DNA of 64,000 nucleotides from Tupaia tana (GCA_026018925.1 JAKSZU010000003.1:4539867-4603866), one strand, 5' to 3'. Shown: positions 1-11,409, counted from the first letter of the stretch. Notes: a model not told the origin generated them from the sequence alone. Numbers and translations are program-made.

Positions 1-1019
1 ACAAACATGAAATGCCCACATTCTCATTCCACATGAAAGGTCCATACATCTTTGTTATATTTTCATTTGCATTTTTCTGCCAACATCAAAATATTATTAC
101 ACTCCTTAAGGGGAAAACAACGACTAAACAAACCTGAGGGCTCAATCTCTATCTCCAGTCTAGGTCTCTTCTCTGAGCCATCATCCTTCTACTTGCTGCC
201 TGTGACCTTCACACCTGAGCTCTTCAAATAGAAAGCTACTTTCTCCCGACCCTCTTAGCTCTTTCTCCATCTTCTGTCTACTGATGTCATCACCATACAC
301 TTCTCTGCCCGAAACTGTTCAATGTTTCCCAACATGCACCAACTTAAAAAAAAATAGTAAGATAGGAAAAAACATTTTTCAAATAATCAAGCAAATTTGC
401 ACAGACGCTCAGATGCACCAGACACAAGCAGAACTGCTTCCTAGAGCCTAAACACTGCTAAGCACTTTTCTAGTCTGTGCGCCAGGCCCCGAAGGAAGCC
501 CTCGGACACACTTTGAAAATTTCTGGTATACAAATAAAGGTGAAAGTCCTTAAGAGGACATGTCAGGTTAGGGAGGGTGAGAGGAAGGAAATCAAGGAGA
601 AAAGTGGAGAGGCAAGACATCTAAGGGATACAGAAATGGAGGGCTATCTATTGATGATCATATGCATGACATCTTTGACTGGTCTGGTGTGCAGTGTATT
701 CATGCTGGGGAAATTCATTTTTACAAGCTGTGGTGTTGAACAATGATTGAATATATAAAACTAATTTTAAGTAAACATTTTTTTTAAAGGACACTTCAAA
801 GTCCTCACCATCTGGCCCTCTCCACACTTTCAACCACATCTCCTGCCACTGTGCTAAGAGTCGTGATCTCCAATACGATCAGAGAGTTCCCATTTCCTCA
901 AACATAGTCTGTCCCACCTCTAGGCCCAGCAGAATCAGAAACACTATTCCAGTTCTCACCACATATCCATACATGCACAAAAACTCCACTTTTTTCAGTC
1001 TCTTTCTCTCTTTTAAATT
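1..1019. other. Intron 2 sequence, nothing recognised
   Basis: This is unique-looking sequence within ACTR3B intron 2. Short open frames have no recognisable protein content, and no repeat family was identified by eye. Confidence 0.5.
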
Positions 1020-1253
1020 TCTGGAAGTCACATGTGCTCACCAGAGAGAGCGAGCGACAGGGAGAAGAGGGAAGCACCCGCCAGTGGGGCATGGTCACAC
1101 CATGATCCCTTCTCCTTCACTTCTCCACCCTGTCGCCATTGGGACATGCACATACATGTACCTGTCATGTTCTCCAAGCTGCCAGGGCCAAGATCCAAGC
1201 CACAGCCATACAGGATCGGCCTCCCTTAACCACTAGGTTGCAGGGCTATCCCT
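1020..1253 (-). repeat. tRNA-SINE, family C
   Basis: A complete but diverged copy: its 3' end lies at the left (ACATGTGCTCACC) and the head at the right (AACCACTAGGTTGCAGGGCT). It has lost most CpGs. Confidence 0.8.
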
Positions 1254-1938
1254 ACCTTTTCTTTCAATATCACTTTAGCGTATACATCCAGAACTTGGTC
1301 TTGTGAATGGGGCCTCAGTAACTCGAAAAATGGTTCCTCTCCTAGCACCAAGACAAACAGTAGGCCAACTGCTCGAGGTATCTGGAACCCTCAACCAATC
1401 CCCAAATCCTCACTTCTGCCCAAACATCTAACTTTGCCTCCCCAGACCACCCTCTCTTGCAACAAATTCAGTCAACAATACAACTCTTCTTTTACTCCCA
1501 CCTCTTTTGACACTTTTATTATCTTTCTACCTTCTGCCACTGCTAAGGTTCTGACAGCAAAAGTCTGAGCGCCCTCCTGCCTTTTGACAGTGAATGAAAT
1601 CCTGCTAATAACTGTCTTCAATTCCCCTCTCTATTCATGATGACAAGGTAAATGGGGCAACCAACTGAACGCTACTGACAGTTTCAAATAGCAGCACATT
1701 AGAGCGAAAGGTGCAAGGTCAGCCGTAATTTTACAGCTATTGCACTTAACACGGTTAAAATCGAATCTACTACTTTGAATATGCAGAAAGTCCAATTTAC
1801 CAACAGAGCATTGAATGATCGATTTCTGGGGTATTCACATCAACAAAATTCACAAAAGACTGATCCATCCTACAGAATGCCAATTGTTATGACTAAACCA
1901 TGTCTTCACAAAATTCTTAAGTTAAAGCCCCAAACCCC
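1254..1938. other. Intron 2 spacer, nothing recognised
   Basis: No exon, RNA gene or repeat family was recognised. The last bases (1926-1938, AGCCCCAAACCCC) are the upstream TSD of the following SINE. Confidence 0.45.
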
Positions 1939-2217
1939 TCGGGAACCAGCAGTTAGCGTAATGGCTATGTCACTGGACTCCCACGTAGCCGACCGCGGTT
2001 CGCATCCCGGACCCGGTGGCTTAAAACTCACGCCGGGCGCGTGTGCGTCCGTGCCCAAGATCCTTAGAGGAGAATGGAGGAGAAGGGATTGCGGCGTGGC
2101 CATCCCTGGAGGGGTGATTTCTCGCTTTCTGTCTCTATGTCTCTCTCTGTCTGTCTGGCGAGCACACACGCCCTATAGCAAAAAAAACTCTCCAAAAAAA
2201 AAAAAAAAAAAAAAAAA
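1939..2217 (+). repeat. Young tRNA-SINE, family A, with perfect TSD
   Basis: Full-length copy with intact A box (TAGCGTAATGG), B box region, CpG-rich body and a long A tail. A perfect 13-bp duplication AGCCCCAAACCCC flanks it (1926-1938 and 2218-2230), marking a recent L1-type insertion. Confidence 0.93.
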
Positions 2218-2244
2218 AGCCCCAAACCCCACTGTGTGACTGGA

Positions 2245-2561
2245 CTTTCAGGGACGTAATTAAGGTTAAATGAGGTCATTGGTGGGGTCCTAATCTGACA
2301 GCAGTGGTGGCAGCCCTGTAAGAGGAGGAGACATCAGAAAGTTCTCCCCAGCCGACGTGCTCACGCAGAGATGAGACCGAGGGCGCACCGAGGTCATCTG
2401 CAAGCTAAGGAAAGAGGCCAACCTAAGGAAAGAAACCAACCCTGAGGGTTCCTGGATGTGGGTTCTGAGTCTCTAAAACTGTGATCAAGTATACCGTCGT
2501 TTAAGCCCCCAGGCTGTGGTGCTTTGTTGGGGCAGCCCTTGCAGATAATACACCAACCTAT
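2245..2561 (+). mobile_element. ERVL-MaLR solo LTR fragment (MLT1/MST type)
   Basis: The 3' part of a MaLR LTR is recognisable from its order of landmarks: GGTCCTAATCTGACA, the AGATGAGACC region, AACCAACCCTGAGGG, the AAAACTGTGA motif and the terminal TTTAAGCCCCCAGGCTGTGG with TTTGTTGGGGCAGCCC. It is a noncoding, ancient, degraded viral LTR. Confidence 0.8.
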
Positions 2562-3589
2562 AAATTTAAAATGACGACAGCAGACCAGCCATGCCTACCA
2601 TCAAGGACAACACACCCATGGTACCGAAGTGTTTAGATTCAGAAAATCAAATTCACGGTCCATTATCCAGCAAGCAAGGACCTGGAATGAGATGACTAAA
2701 TGTTCTTAAGCAATCCGGAGTCTGCTTTCTAATGAGCTAACTACCCACTTCACCAAAAAGGTTGGCCTTGAGCAATACTAACCAAGCTTCCTCCCTCCAG
2801 CCTGTCCGCGCTGCCCACCCTCAGTAATGGCCACCAGAGCCTGTCATTACAGGATCACTTCCCGCCAACTTCCAGCTTCTAAGACCACAGCGTGTTTTCC
2901 AGAGCCCCACTTAGGGAGCAGGGTGTCACTTGACTCCTGATTAATACACCTGACTCTGGCAAACTAATTCCAGATAATGAGATGGATTTTAGAAGGTTCC
3001 AGAGAAGAATTCTACCCTATAAACAACCAACCTGACTGTGAGGAGACTCCTGTGGGAAATAAAAAGCCCGCACGATGAACTTTTGTTAGAGCGTGAGGAT
3101 AATTCTTTCAAGCTTATCATTCTCTACTGACTGAATATTAAGCAAAACAGAACACAATTAAAATATCCCTCAATAGAGTGAGCGGGCAGTATAACAGGTA
3201 TTCACGCATGAAGCTGCGAGCTAACACAACTGTACTTGCTTAAAATTTCATACAAATTCACCTTAAAGAACCAGACATACTACTTCTAGGCAGTTTGGAC
3301 ATATGTGATCGAATGAATGGCCCCGACAGCCACCCAGGTGAAACTCCGATGACAGTGACAGAGGGCTGTAGCAGAAAGGTTATCGAAGGACTAGAGAGAT
3401 GAGGGGTCAGATAGAGCCTGCAGCAACATTGAGGAACTGGGTGTCAAAATAAATAACTCTTCCCAGTAATCACCACAATCCTCTAAAAGATGGTAAGTAA
3501 ATTGAGGCACTTGAAAAACAGAACTGGAATGCGCATGAGGACAATTGGGAGACACACACCCTTTAGGGACCGCGCAGAGCGTTACTTAC
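2562..3589. other. Intron 2, unclassified sequence
   Basis: Mostly unrecognised. Around 3130-3220 there is faint L1-like wording (AAAATATCCCTCAATAGAGTG), and around 3435-3520 a faint MIR-like tail. Neither is strong enough to call. Confidence 0.4.
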
Positions 3590-3645
3590 ATGAAGGGATA
3601 ATGAACTGGGGCTCAGTGTTGCCTGCGTAGCCAAGCTTGGTATAC
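3590..3645 (-). CDS. ACTR3B: ACTR3B coding exon 2
   Basis: The 56 nt complete Gly15 and encode YTKLGYAGNTEPQFIIPS plus one base of the next codon, expected to be Cys. Together with exon 1 this gives 33 codons plus 1 nt. The segment finishes the phosphate-1 loop (DCGTG-YTKLGYAG) and enters subdomain 1 of the actin fold. The acceptor reads TGTGCTTTTAG (AG at 3647-3646), with a branch-point-like TTGATGAC just upstream. The donor is T|GTAAGT (GT at 3589-3588), close to consensus. No stop or frameshift is present, and codon-level conservation stands out against the decayed repeats around it. I did not find exon 3 in positions 1-3589, so it should lie to the left of the window. Confidence 0.95.
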
Positions 3646-3949
3646 CTAAAAGCACAAAGTCATCAACACACGTTTAGACAGTGGTACTCTCATCCACGTT
3701 CAGTTCAAGTCTTTTACTTCCAGCTCTCGGAGTCCTAAATCAAGCCTCAGCATACTCCCCGGGGGTGGGGTGGGAGGTGTTTCATCACTGACAATCAAAC
3801 ACTATTTTCAAACAAGGAAACAGTTGCAAAAACTAAAAATATTATGCCCACCTATATGAGGAAAATAGAAATGCATATTATAATTTGTGCATATAATTTA
3901 CACTAACACGTAAGTTATATTTGTGCATCCCTAGTAATATTAAAAGCAC

Positions 3950-4080
3950 CTTCATACTCTTTAAATCTCTATAAAACCCTATGAAGCAGGTATTACCCCT
4001 ACTGTGCAGATGAGAAAACGGGGGCAATAAGAAGTTAATTAGGCCGACTAAAGCCCAACAGTTGAAGAGCCCCAATCTAA
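3950..4080 (-). repeat. MIR fragment
   Basis: On the plus strand it reads as a reversed MIR: CCCTATGAAGCAGGTATTA, then CAGATGAGAAAACGGGGGCA, then AGTTAATTAGGCCGACT and a partial head. It is ancient and diverged. Confidence 0.75.
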
Positions 4081-5090
4081 ATATGCACTGGCTCTCCAGG
4101 AAGTACGCTTATTCCCAAACTTCTTGAACTTCTTTTGGGGGGTTAGAAAATGATTACATAATGTCCTTAAAATGTCATGGCATATGTCTCGCAACAGCTA
4201 CTGCCATCTCCTGAGAATATCTGACAGGAGCAGCTCTTTATCATCTCATTTCAGAAGGAGCCCGTTTTCTGTCAAGAGACTCTGTATGAGAGATTCCAAC
4301 AGTCTTAACTAAAACAAATGCCAAAATACTACTATCTGTTCCAAAAGCATTTGCTAATCTCTAAATATAAAAGGGGAGAGGGGGAATTGAAAAGAAAAAA
4401 AACACCACTCAGAACCATCTGCTGGAAATGAGAAGTTGAAAAGCAAAAAGTAAACTGAAAAGACTCATCAACTCTTCCTTCCTATTAGGACTACGCTAAT
4501 TAATAGAGAAGTCTCGACAATTAAGTCATTATTCCGTAATGAATAAAACAGTAGCAGTGTTGAAAGCGACTTTATTAATTCATTCTATTTTACAAATTAT
4601 TTCAAGATGCTTGACATTAAATTTTTATGGTATTATGTCCAAATTCCAATAAATTAATTTTATGGTTTTTAAATATATTTTATCATATGTTAATTTTACT
4701 ACCGTTGAACACATAGTGAGTGGATGGGTTTGAAGAGATAAAAAAGAAGTCAGCTCTCCTTAAATCAGACCTGACTATTTAGACTCCAGTGGCTCTGGGG
4801 TCTTCATGCCAAAAAGTCAGAGTGAGGCCAGGCCCTGAGTCCCTATAGGCCCTACAAGGAGTGTCTGAAAGTGAAATCCATCTGAAGTCTCTCAGGTTTT
4901 ACAAACTACAGCTCTAGGAGCAGGGCACACACCCAGTGAGTCCACAGACCCCCAGGGAAAGTGTCAACGCTAAGTCAGATCCCAGGGCTTCCAGATGAGG
5001 CAACACAGATCCAACTGCAAAAGTCCAGATTGTCCCTAATTGATCATCATTCTGGAAGTAAATTTCAGACAATAAACATTAATAATGACT
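4081..5090. other. Intron 1 spacer, AT-rich, unclassified
   Basis: Includes a very AT-rich stretch at 4560-4700. No gene or confident repeat was seen. Confidence 0.4.
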
Positions 5091-5220
5091 GGCCAGCTGG
5101 TGGTGTGATGGTTAAGGCAGCTGTACCATCTCCATAGCCCAGAACCAGCTGTTTGAAAAACACGCCAGGCATCTGTGTGTGCAGGCCCAAAATCCCAAAA
5201 GGAGGGAGAGGCAGAAAATA
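5091..5220 (+). repeat. tRNA-SINE, family C, 3'-truncated
   Basis: Head GGCCAGCTGGTGGTGTGATGG and body (CACGCCAGGCATCTGTGTGTG, AAATCCCAAAAGGAGGGA) are present. It stops abruptly where Tigger1 sequence starts, so the CT-rich 3' third is missing. Confidence 0.75.
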
Positions 5221-5269
5221 CTGAAAGTTGAGAGGCTGAAAGCTAGGCCTCTTTTGTCAAACAGTCATG

Positions 5270-6835
5270 CCGTGAATGCCAAGGAAAAGTTCTTGAAGAA
5301 AATTCAAAAAGCAACTCCAGTCAATACTTGAGGGATAAGAAAGCCAGAGAGCTGTATTGCTGACGTGGAGAAAGTTTTAATGGTCTAGACAGAAGATCAA
5401 ACCAGTCACATTCCTATAAGCCAAAGTCCAATCACAGCAAGGCACAAACGTTATTCAAGTCTATGAAGGCTGAGAGAAGTGGGGAAACTGCTGGGGAAAG
5501 TTTGAAGGAGGTTGGTTCAAGATTTAAGGAAAGCTGTCTCCATCACATAAAGTGCAAGATGGAACAGCAGGTGCTAATACAGAAGCTACAGCAAAAGTTA
5601 TCCAGAAGACTTGGCTGAGATCACTAATGAAGGTCGCTCGCTACACTAAATAACAGATTTGAACTGTTGACAAAATTAGCCTGGAAGAAAACTGCCATCT
5701 AGGACTTTCATAGTTAGAGAGGAGAGAGAAGTCAAAAGCCTGGCTTCAAAATTTTCAAGGACAAGCTGACTCAATGTAGTTAGTGACTTGAAGTTGAAGC
5801 CAATGTTCATTTACTACTCCAAAAATCCTTGAGCCCTTAAGAATTATGCTAAATCTACTCTGCCTTGCACTATAATAGAACAAGAAAGTGTGGATGACAG
5901 CACATCTGTGTACAGCATGGTTTACTGGATAGTAAATGTACCATTGAGACCTACTGCTTGGGGAGAAAAGATTCTTTTCAAAACATTACTGCTCACCAAC
6001 AAAGTACTTGTTCACCTAAGACCTCTGATGGAGATGTACAAGATTAATTTTGTTTTTGTGCTTGTTAACCCAACTACATTCTGCAGTCCATGGAGTCATT
6101 TCAACTTCCAAGTCTTATTAGTTAAGAAATACATTCAGTAAGACGATAGCTGCCATAGGCAGTGATTCCTTTGATGGATCTGAGCAAAATAAACTGAAAA
6201 CTTTCTTAAAAGGATTCACCTTTCTAGATACCACCAAGTACATCCATGACTCATAAGAGAAGATAAAAAAAATTAATAGGAATTTGATTGAAGTGATTTC
6301 AACCTTCATGAATGACTTGGCGAGAGGTTCAAGCCTTTAGTGGAGGAAGGAACTACATGACGGAAAACAGCAAAATAATCAGAATTAGAAGTAGAGCCTG
6401 AAAATGTGACTGAACTGATACAGTTTTGAGATAAAACTTAATGAATGAACAGCTGCTTCTGAAGGATGAGCAGACAGTGACTCCTGAAATGGACTCTACT
6501 GTTGGGAGATGGAGGAACACTGTCGAAATTAAAACAAAAGATTTGGAATATTACATAAACTTCTGTGATAAAGCAGAAGCAGGATGGGGGAACTGACTGT
6601 AATTTTGAAGAAAGTTCTACTGCAGGTAAAATGCCATCCAAATGTATTTCATGCTACAGAGAAATCTGCCATGAAAAAAAAAAGCTAGTCAATGTACAAA
6701 CATCCTTGTCTTATTTTAAGAAACTACCATAGCCATCCCAATCTTTAGCAACCATCACTCTAATCAGTCAGCAGCCATCAAGACAACACCCTCCACCACC
6801 AAAGAGATTACGACTAAAGGCTCAAATGATTGTTA
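5270..6835 (+). pseudogene. Tigger1 transposase pseudogene (TIGD1-like)
   Basis: This is a decayed cut-and-paste transposase of the pogo/Tigger group (CENP-B-type DNA-binding domain plus DDE catalytic domain). Family-like peptides appear in order across shifting frames: KEKFLKKIQKATPVNT near 5280, VEKVLMV and EDQTSH near 5370-5400, RPLMEMYK near 6020, LEYYINFCDKAEAG near 6545, and a C-terminal proline/lysine stretch near 6790. At the usual LLLIDNAPGH motif of the catalytic core the copy reads LLLTNKVLVH (about 5985-6015), so the catalytic aspartate is gone. Numerous stops and frameshifts show long neutral decay. Confidence 0.88.
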
Positions 6836-6840
6836 ACATT

Positions 6841-7080
6841 ATTTTTTAGAGATTTTTGCTATAGAGCATGTGCTCTCACTGGAGAGACAGAAAGTAAGAA
6901 ATCACCCCCAAAGGGGGATGCCCTAGCCATAATCCCTTCTCCCCCACTCTCCTCTCAGGATTCGGGGCATGCACGCACATGCACCCAGCATGAGTTTTAA
7001 GCCACTGGGTCCAGGACTAGAACCACAGCTGACTAGCTGTGAGTCCAGCAACGTAACTATTACACAATCTGCTGGTCCCA
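6841..7080 (-). repeat. tRNA-SINE, family A, in Tigger1
   Basis: Complete element whose head ends at CTGCTGGTCCC on the right. A 12-bp TSD ATTGTTAACATT lies at 6829-6840 and 7081-7092, interrupting the end of the transposase reading region. Confidence 0.9.
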
Positions 7081-7117
7081 ATTGTTAACATTTTTTCATA
7101 TTAAAGCTTCTATCTTA

Positions 7118-7352
7118 AGAGAGATTTTTGCTATAGGATACATGTGCTCACCAGAGACACAGAGAAAATGAGAAATCACCCCACAGAGGGGATGGCCATA
7201 CCACAATCCCTCCTCCTCCATTTTCTAGGGATTTGGGGCATGCACGCACACATGACCAGTGAGAGTTTCATGCCACCAGGTCTGGGACTCAAACCATGGT
7301 TAGCCATGTAGGTAGGAGTCCAGCATCTTAACCACTATGCCACCTGCTGGCC
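7118..7352 (-). repeat. tRNA-SINE, family A, in Tigger1
   Basis: Second insertion into the same transposon, moderately diverged, with GAGATTTTTGCTATAGGA at the left and ACCTGCTGGCCC at the right. Confidence 0.87.
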
Positions 7353-7371
7353 CTACATTAAAGCATTTTTT

Positions 7372-7605
7372 AATTGCCAGAGGGCATACACACCCAATGG
7401 AAAGAGCAGGACAGAGAGAAAGGGAAAGGTAGAAAGCACCCCCAGTGGGGTGGGGTCACACTGCAATCTTTTCTCCATCCTGCCAGGATTGGAGACACAC
7501 ATGCACATGCACCCACTGTTTTCCAAGCCACTGGGGCCAGGATTCAAACCATGGGTGACTATGTGGGATCCAGCTCCCTTAACCACTAGGTCGCAGGGCT
7601 GGCCC
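7372..7605 (-). repeat. tRNA-SINE, family C, in Tigger1
   Basis: Third insertion. Tigger1 wording TAAAGCATTT(T)TAATT appears on both sides (7357-7374 and 7610-7626) and serves as the target duplication. Its head ends at AGGTCGCAGGGCTGGCCC. Confidence 0.87.
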
Positions 7606-7707
7606 AATAATAAAGCATTTCTAATTAAGGTATCTACATTGTTTTTTTAGACATAATGCTATTGCATACTTAACAGACTCCAGAGTAGGGTACATGTAAG
7701 TTTTTTC

Positions 7708-7861
7708 ATAATTATTGAATTTTATTTATCATTATTATTAAATTGAACCAGAGAGACAGAGAAAGCAGGAACATGAGAAAGCAAGCAGCCTGGTCTGAGA
7801 CTTGAACCACAGTTGGTCATGTGGGAGTCCAGTGCCTAACCACCACACTACCTGCTGGCCC
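7708..7861 (-). repeat. tRNA-SINE, family B, in Tigger1
   Basis: Fourth insertion: an AT-rich tail (TTTATCATTATTATTAAATTGAACC) leads to GAGAAAGCAAGCAGCC and the head at ACCTGCTGGCCCC. Confidence 0.85.
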
Positions 7862-7980
7862 CATCATAAACATAAATATCATATGAAGTGGAAAACAAAA
7901 TATCCATGTGACTTACATTATTGATCTTGACTGGAGGCCACGAACCTAACACAGTATCTCCAAGTTATGTCAGAATCTGA

Positions 7981-8190
7981 TTTTTTTCTAACAGAGATTC
8001 TTGCTATAGAGTGCATGTGCTAGACAGAGAGACAAAAAATGAGAAATCACCCTGCCAGGGGGGATAGCCATGTCGCAATCCCTTCTCCTCCATCTCTCTG
8101 TCTCTCTGTCTCTATCAGTCTCTCTCTCTCTCTCTCACTCTGAAGAGACAGCACATGCCATCTAAGCAAAAAATAAATAAAAAACTCTCA
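7981..8190. repeat. Inverted (hairpin) family A SINE remnant
   Basis: The left half (7985-8090) is a minus-strand 3' half of family A, up to AATCCCTTCTCCTCCAT. The right half (8093-8190) is a plus-strand 3' end: CT repeats, AGCACATGCCATCTAAGCAAAAA and an A-rich tail. Both tRNA-like heads are absent, leaving two 3' ends pointing outward. Confidence 0.7.
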
Positions 8191-8271
8191 ACACTCCAAA
8201 TAGAGATTACAGCAAATATATTTATTACATCCATTCAATAAAATGCTATATAACTCTCAAAAATCAAGATT

Positions 8272-8514
8272 TAGGGCCAATTCCATAGCCTCATGGTTAA
8301 GGGAGCCAGATCCAACATGGCCAGCTCCAGTTTGAACCCCAGCCCTGGTGGCTGGAAAAACACTCTGGGCACACATGCTTGCACACCAAAAATCCCAACA
8401 GGATGGAGACATAGAGAAGGAACTGCAGTGTGACCTATGGGGGCCGGGGTTGCTTTCCTGCTCTATCTTCCTGTCTGGTGAGTACACATGTCCTCTAACA
8501 ATTAAGGGGAAAAA
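8272..8514 (+). repeat. tRNA-SINE, family C
   Basis: Full length, from CCAATTCCATAGCCTCATGG through AACAGGATGGAGACATAGAG to the CTAACAATTAAGGGG end. Confidence 0.85.
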
Positions 8515-8584
8515 AATGAAGGTTTATAGTTACTGCCATAAGCAGATATATAACTGGAAGCAGTTACAAGCAGGACATGTTTAT

Positions 8585-8725
8585 GATATGTAGTAGTTTA
8601 ATGAGACCACAATGCTGGGTTCAAATCTCAGCACTAGTTAGGCGATTCTAGGCAAATGCACTAATCCCCCATGTCACTTTTTTCATCTGTAAACTGTGCA
8701 TTATAATCTCTACCTCAACATTAAA
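8585..8725 (+). repeat. MIR fragment
   Basis: MIR core order is visible: CTGGGTTCAAATCTCAGCACT, then AGGCAAATGCACTAA, then TTTTTTCATCTGTAAACTGTG and ACCTCAACATTAAAT. Confidence 0.8.
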
Positions 8726-8846
8726 TATTATTATTTTTGGAAAATATTTCCTAATTTGAAAAATAAAAGCAGGATCTCATGACCCAATAATTTTATTTAA
8801 TAGCTACTAAATATTATTTGATGTGTACTAGTCATCTCTATTTTTC

Positions 8847-9118
8847 CTTTTTTTTTTTTTTTTTTTTTTTGAGAGGTTTTTGCTATAGGGCACATGCGCT
8901 CACCAGACAGACTGAGAGAGACAGAGACAGAAAGCAAGAAATCACCCCCCAGGGGGATGGCCACGTTGCAATCCCTTCTCCTCCATTCTCCTCTCAGGAT
9001 CTTGGGCACGCACGCATACGCACCCGGCCTGAGTTTTAAGCCACCGGGTCCGGGACGCAAACCGTGGTCGACTACGTGGGAGTCCAGCGACATAGCCATT
9101 ATGCTAACTGCTGGTCTC
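8847..9118 (-). repeat. Young tRNA-SINE, family A, with perfect TSD
   Basis: Full-length with a long T run at its left. A perfect 14-bp TSD CATCTCTATTTTTC lies at 8833-8846 and 9119-9132. Confidence 0.93.
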
Positions 9119-9132
9119 CATCTCTATTTTTC

Positions 9133-9632
9133 ACAAACTGTCTTTAGATAACTTTTCTCCTAGAGTTTAAATATCTTACCAAGGTGTGTGAATTCCTACC
9201 ACAAATATTAAAGCTTGCTCACATATAGCTCTAATTTCTCCCAGTTTGTTATTTACCTTTAGTTATACATTTTCTGAAACATCACAGTCTAAGTCATTGA
9301 ATCTAACAATTATTTCCTGAATGATTTGCTTCATTATGTTTCCCCTTTAAAGTCTGTGTAGTCTGTGTACCAAAATTTTATAGGCTGGCTTTATGTATAT
9401 CATACCTTTTTTCCCATTTTGAAAGACTACATTAATCATTAATCAAATTTTCCCAAACATGTGTATGGCTACTCAAGACTGCCAACAGCATTTGGTTTTT
9501 TGTTTAACGTTACTTTCCAATAGGTTGCCTGCATGATGGAGGCAGGCACCAGTCTCAAAAATATAGAACCTGTGCTAAGGGAGTAGCCAGCCATTCTCAA
9601 AACCTTCCCCGTGCTCCCTGAGACTTTTCTCA
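9133..9632. other. Intron 1 spacer, nothing recognised
   Basis: AT-rich unique-looking sequence with no exon or repeat call. Confidence 0.45.
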
Positions 9633-9647
9633 AATGGAGACCAGGTG

Positions 9648-9912
9648 GGACCAGCAGTTAGCGTAATGGCTATGTCACTGGACTCCCACATAGTCGACCG
9701 CGGTTCGAGTCCCAGACCCGGTGGCTTAAGCTCACACCAGGTGCGTGTGCGTGCGTGCCCAAGATCCCGAGAGGAGAATGGAGGAGAAGGGATTGCGGCG
9801 TGGCCATCCCCCCTGGGGGGGTGATTTCTCGCTTTCTGTCTCTCTGTCTGTCTCTGTCTGTCTGGCGAGCACACGCGCCCTATAGCAAAAACCTCTCCAA
9901 AAAAAGAAAAAA
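9648..9912 (+). repeat. Young tRNA-SINE, family A
   Basis: Full length and CpG-rich, with near-consensus A and B boxes. Flanking TSD AATGGAGACCAGGTG (left) and ATGGAGATCAGGTG (right) differ by one internal base. Confidence 0.92.
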
Positions 9913-10077
9913 AAAATGGAGATCAGGTGAGACAGAAGAGGAAGTGAAGGAAGCAGAATTGGCAGGGCAGCTGCATATAGCAACACCAGTAGCTACATAC
10001 CTGCCTTTTTAATATCATGTTCTCACAGTTCCAACTCAAAGCAACAAAGTATCCAAAAAGAAGTCTCACTCCCACTC

Positions 10078-10105
10078 AGACACCCACCCACCCACCCACC
10101 CACTT
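10078..10105. repeat. (CACC)n microsatellite
   Basis: Short run of CACC/CCAC units. Confidence 0.8.
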
Positions 10106-10171
10106 CTGTCTTCTACTCACCTTCTATTCTGTCTTCCCACTGTTCGTAAAAACAATATATTCTTCTTTACC

Positions 10172-10387
10172 CCCAATATTTTAGGTTTGTTTATTCCTTG
10201 AGAGAAAGAGACAGAGAGACTGCCCACCCCCCAACCAGAGTCTCCACACCATGATCCACCCCAAGCTTCAGCCAGCCCAGATCATGGGCATGGGCGTGTT
10301 CTCCATATGCAGGGAGGCCCTGGGATGTGAACCCAGGGCCTTCCCATATGGTTCCAGGTGCGGTACCACTGCACCACCATCTGGTCC
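10172..10387 (-). repeat. tRNA-SINE, family D
   Basis: Read on the minus strand: head ACCAGATGGTGGTGCAGTGG, a duplicated-looking B-box region around TGGGTTCACATCCCAGG, CT repeats, and a tail at TTCCTTGAGAGAAAGAG (plus-strand wording). Confidence 0.75.
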
Positions 10388-10949
10388 TCTGGACCAAACA
10401 TTTTAAACAGTCCTTATGCAAAGATTCTTTCACTCATCTTGTTAAATGCCACTATCTTTCAACACCAGAAACATATAGACGTCTTAATTCTGCAAAGTCA
10501 GGAGAATTAATCTACTGTCAACTCAACATATTTATCTATAATTGAAATTCCTCCTACAACCATGTGTCTTGAGCAGAAGGTGATGAAGTAGGCTCAATTA
10601 ATGTTCAAAACTGGAAATGAGACACATTAAAATAGTTCTACATCATTACAGAGAATTCTCAAACTGTGTTCTCCAGGGAAGTTCCTTTTGATTAAGACCC
10701 CTTGTGAGATGTGGTCTCAAATTTCAATCTGAAAAGCTCTACTCCCTAAAATTTTCAGTTTAAATACTATTTTGATAAAACTAAAACCGTCCCTAGATCT
10801 CGACGATAGTTTTAAATATATACAATCCTACATTATCCATCGTTAAATTTATGATCTATGTTTTAAATGTCCCTTGGGTTACTGCGTGTTTTAAAAGCCT
10901 GATTACAGGGCAGAGAGCTCAACATGTAAGTTTAAATGTTTTGTTTTGC
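10388..10949. other. Intron 1 spacer, possible old DNA-transposon end
   Basis: The wording at about 10650-10760 (GAATTCTCAAACTGTGTTC) is reminiscent of an old MER-type element, but is too short to name. The rest is unclassified. Confidence 0.35.
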
Positions 10950-11185
10950 TATTTTGTTAAAATGTGTGTGCACTCACCAAAGACAGAGAGGGAGAGTGGA
11001 AAGCTTCCCCATGGGGAGTGGTCACTCCACTACCCCTTCTCCTCCACCTCTCCCTCTTTTCAGAATTTTGGGCAGCCACACACATGCACCTAGTATGTTT
11101 CTCAAGCCCCTGGGTTCAGGACTTGAACCACAGTTGGTCATGTGGGATTCGGCTGCCTTAATCACCAGGATACACAGCCAGCCCT
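10950..11185 (-). repeat. tRNA-SINE, family C
   Basis: Diverged full-length copy: GTGTGTGCACTCACCAAAG at left, and AATCACCAGGATACACAGCC with AGCCCT at right. Confidence 0.82.
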
Positions 11186-11409
11186 AATAACTTTTTTACC
11201 TAACTCCATCTTTGGCGGGGGGTTTTGTCTATTTGATCTGCCCTTAAATTATACGTTACCTAGTATACATGCCTAGTTCTCCTTTTAAGTGCATGTTTTC
11301 CTGTTATTTGGCAAATACAGATCATGAGGTATTGCTGTTTTGTTGATTTTGAGTGTTATAAAGTGAACTCTGTCTTCCAGGTTAAAATGGTTTTTAAAAT
11401 AGTGTGCCC

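Larger units (their letters stand above)
5221..7970 (+). mobile_element. Tigger1 (pogo/Tc1-mariner) DNA transposon, broken up by SINEs
   Basis: An old autonomous Tigger1 copy. The transposase region runs 5221-6840. The 3' noncoding end is split into 7081-7117, 7353-7371, 7606-7707 and 7862-7970 by four SINEs. The pieces 'TAAGGTATCTACATTG', 'AGACATAATGCTATTGCA' and 'CAGTATCTCCAAGTTATG' match the Tigger1 3' end as I know it and remain in the right order. The 5' terminal inverted repeat is missing because the element begins at the edge of a truncated SINE. It cannot be mobile. Confidence 0.88.

Noticed and set aside
1..3589. ACTR3B exon 3
   Set aside because: I scanned the minus strand for the expected continuation after the Pro-Ser-Cys junction and found no matching exon with splice sites.
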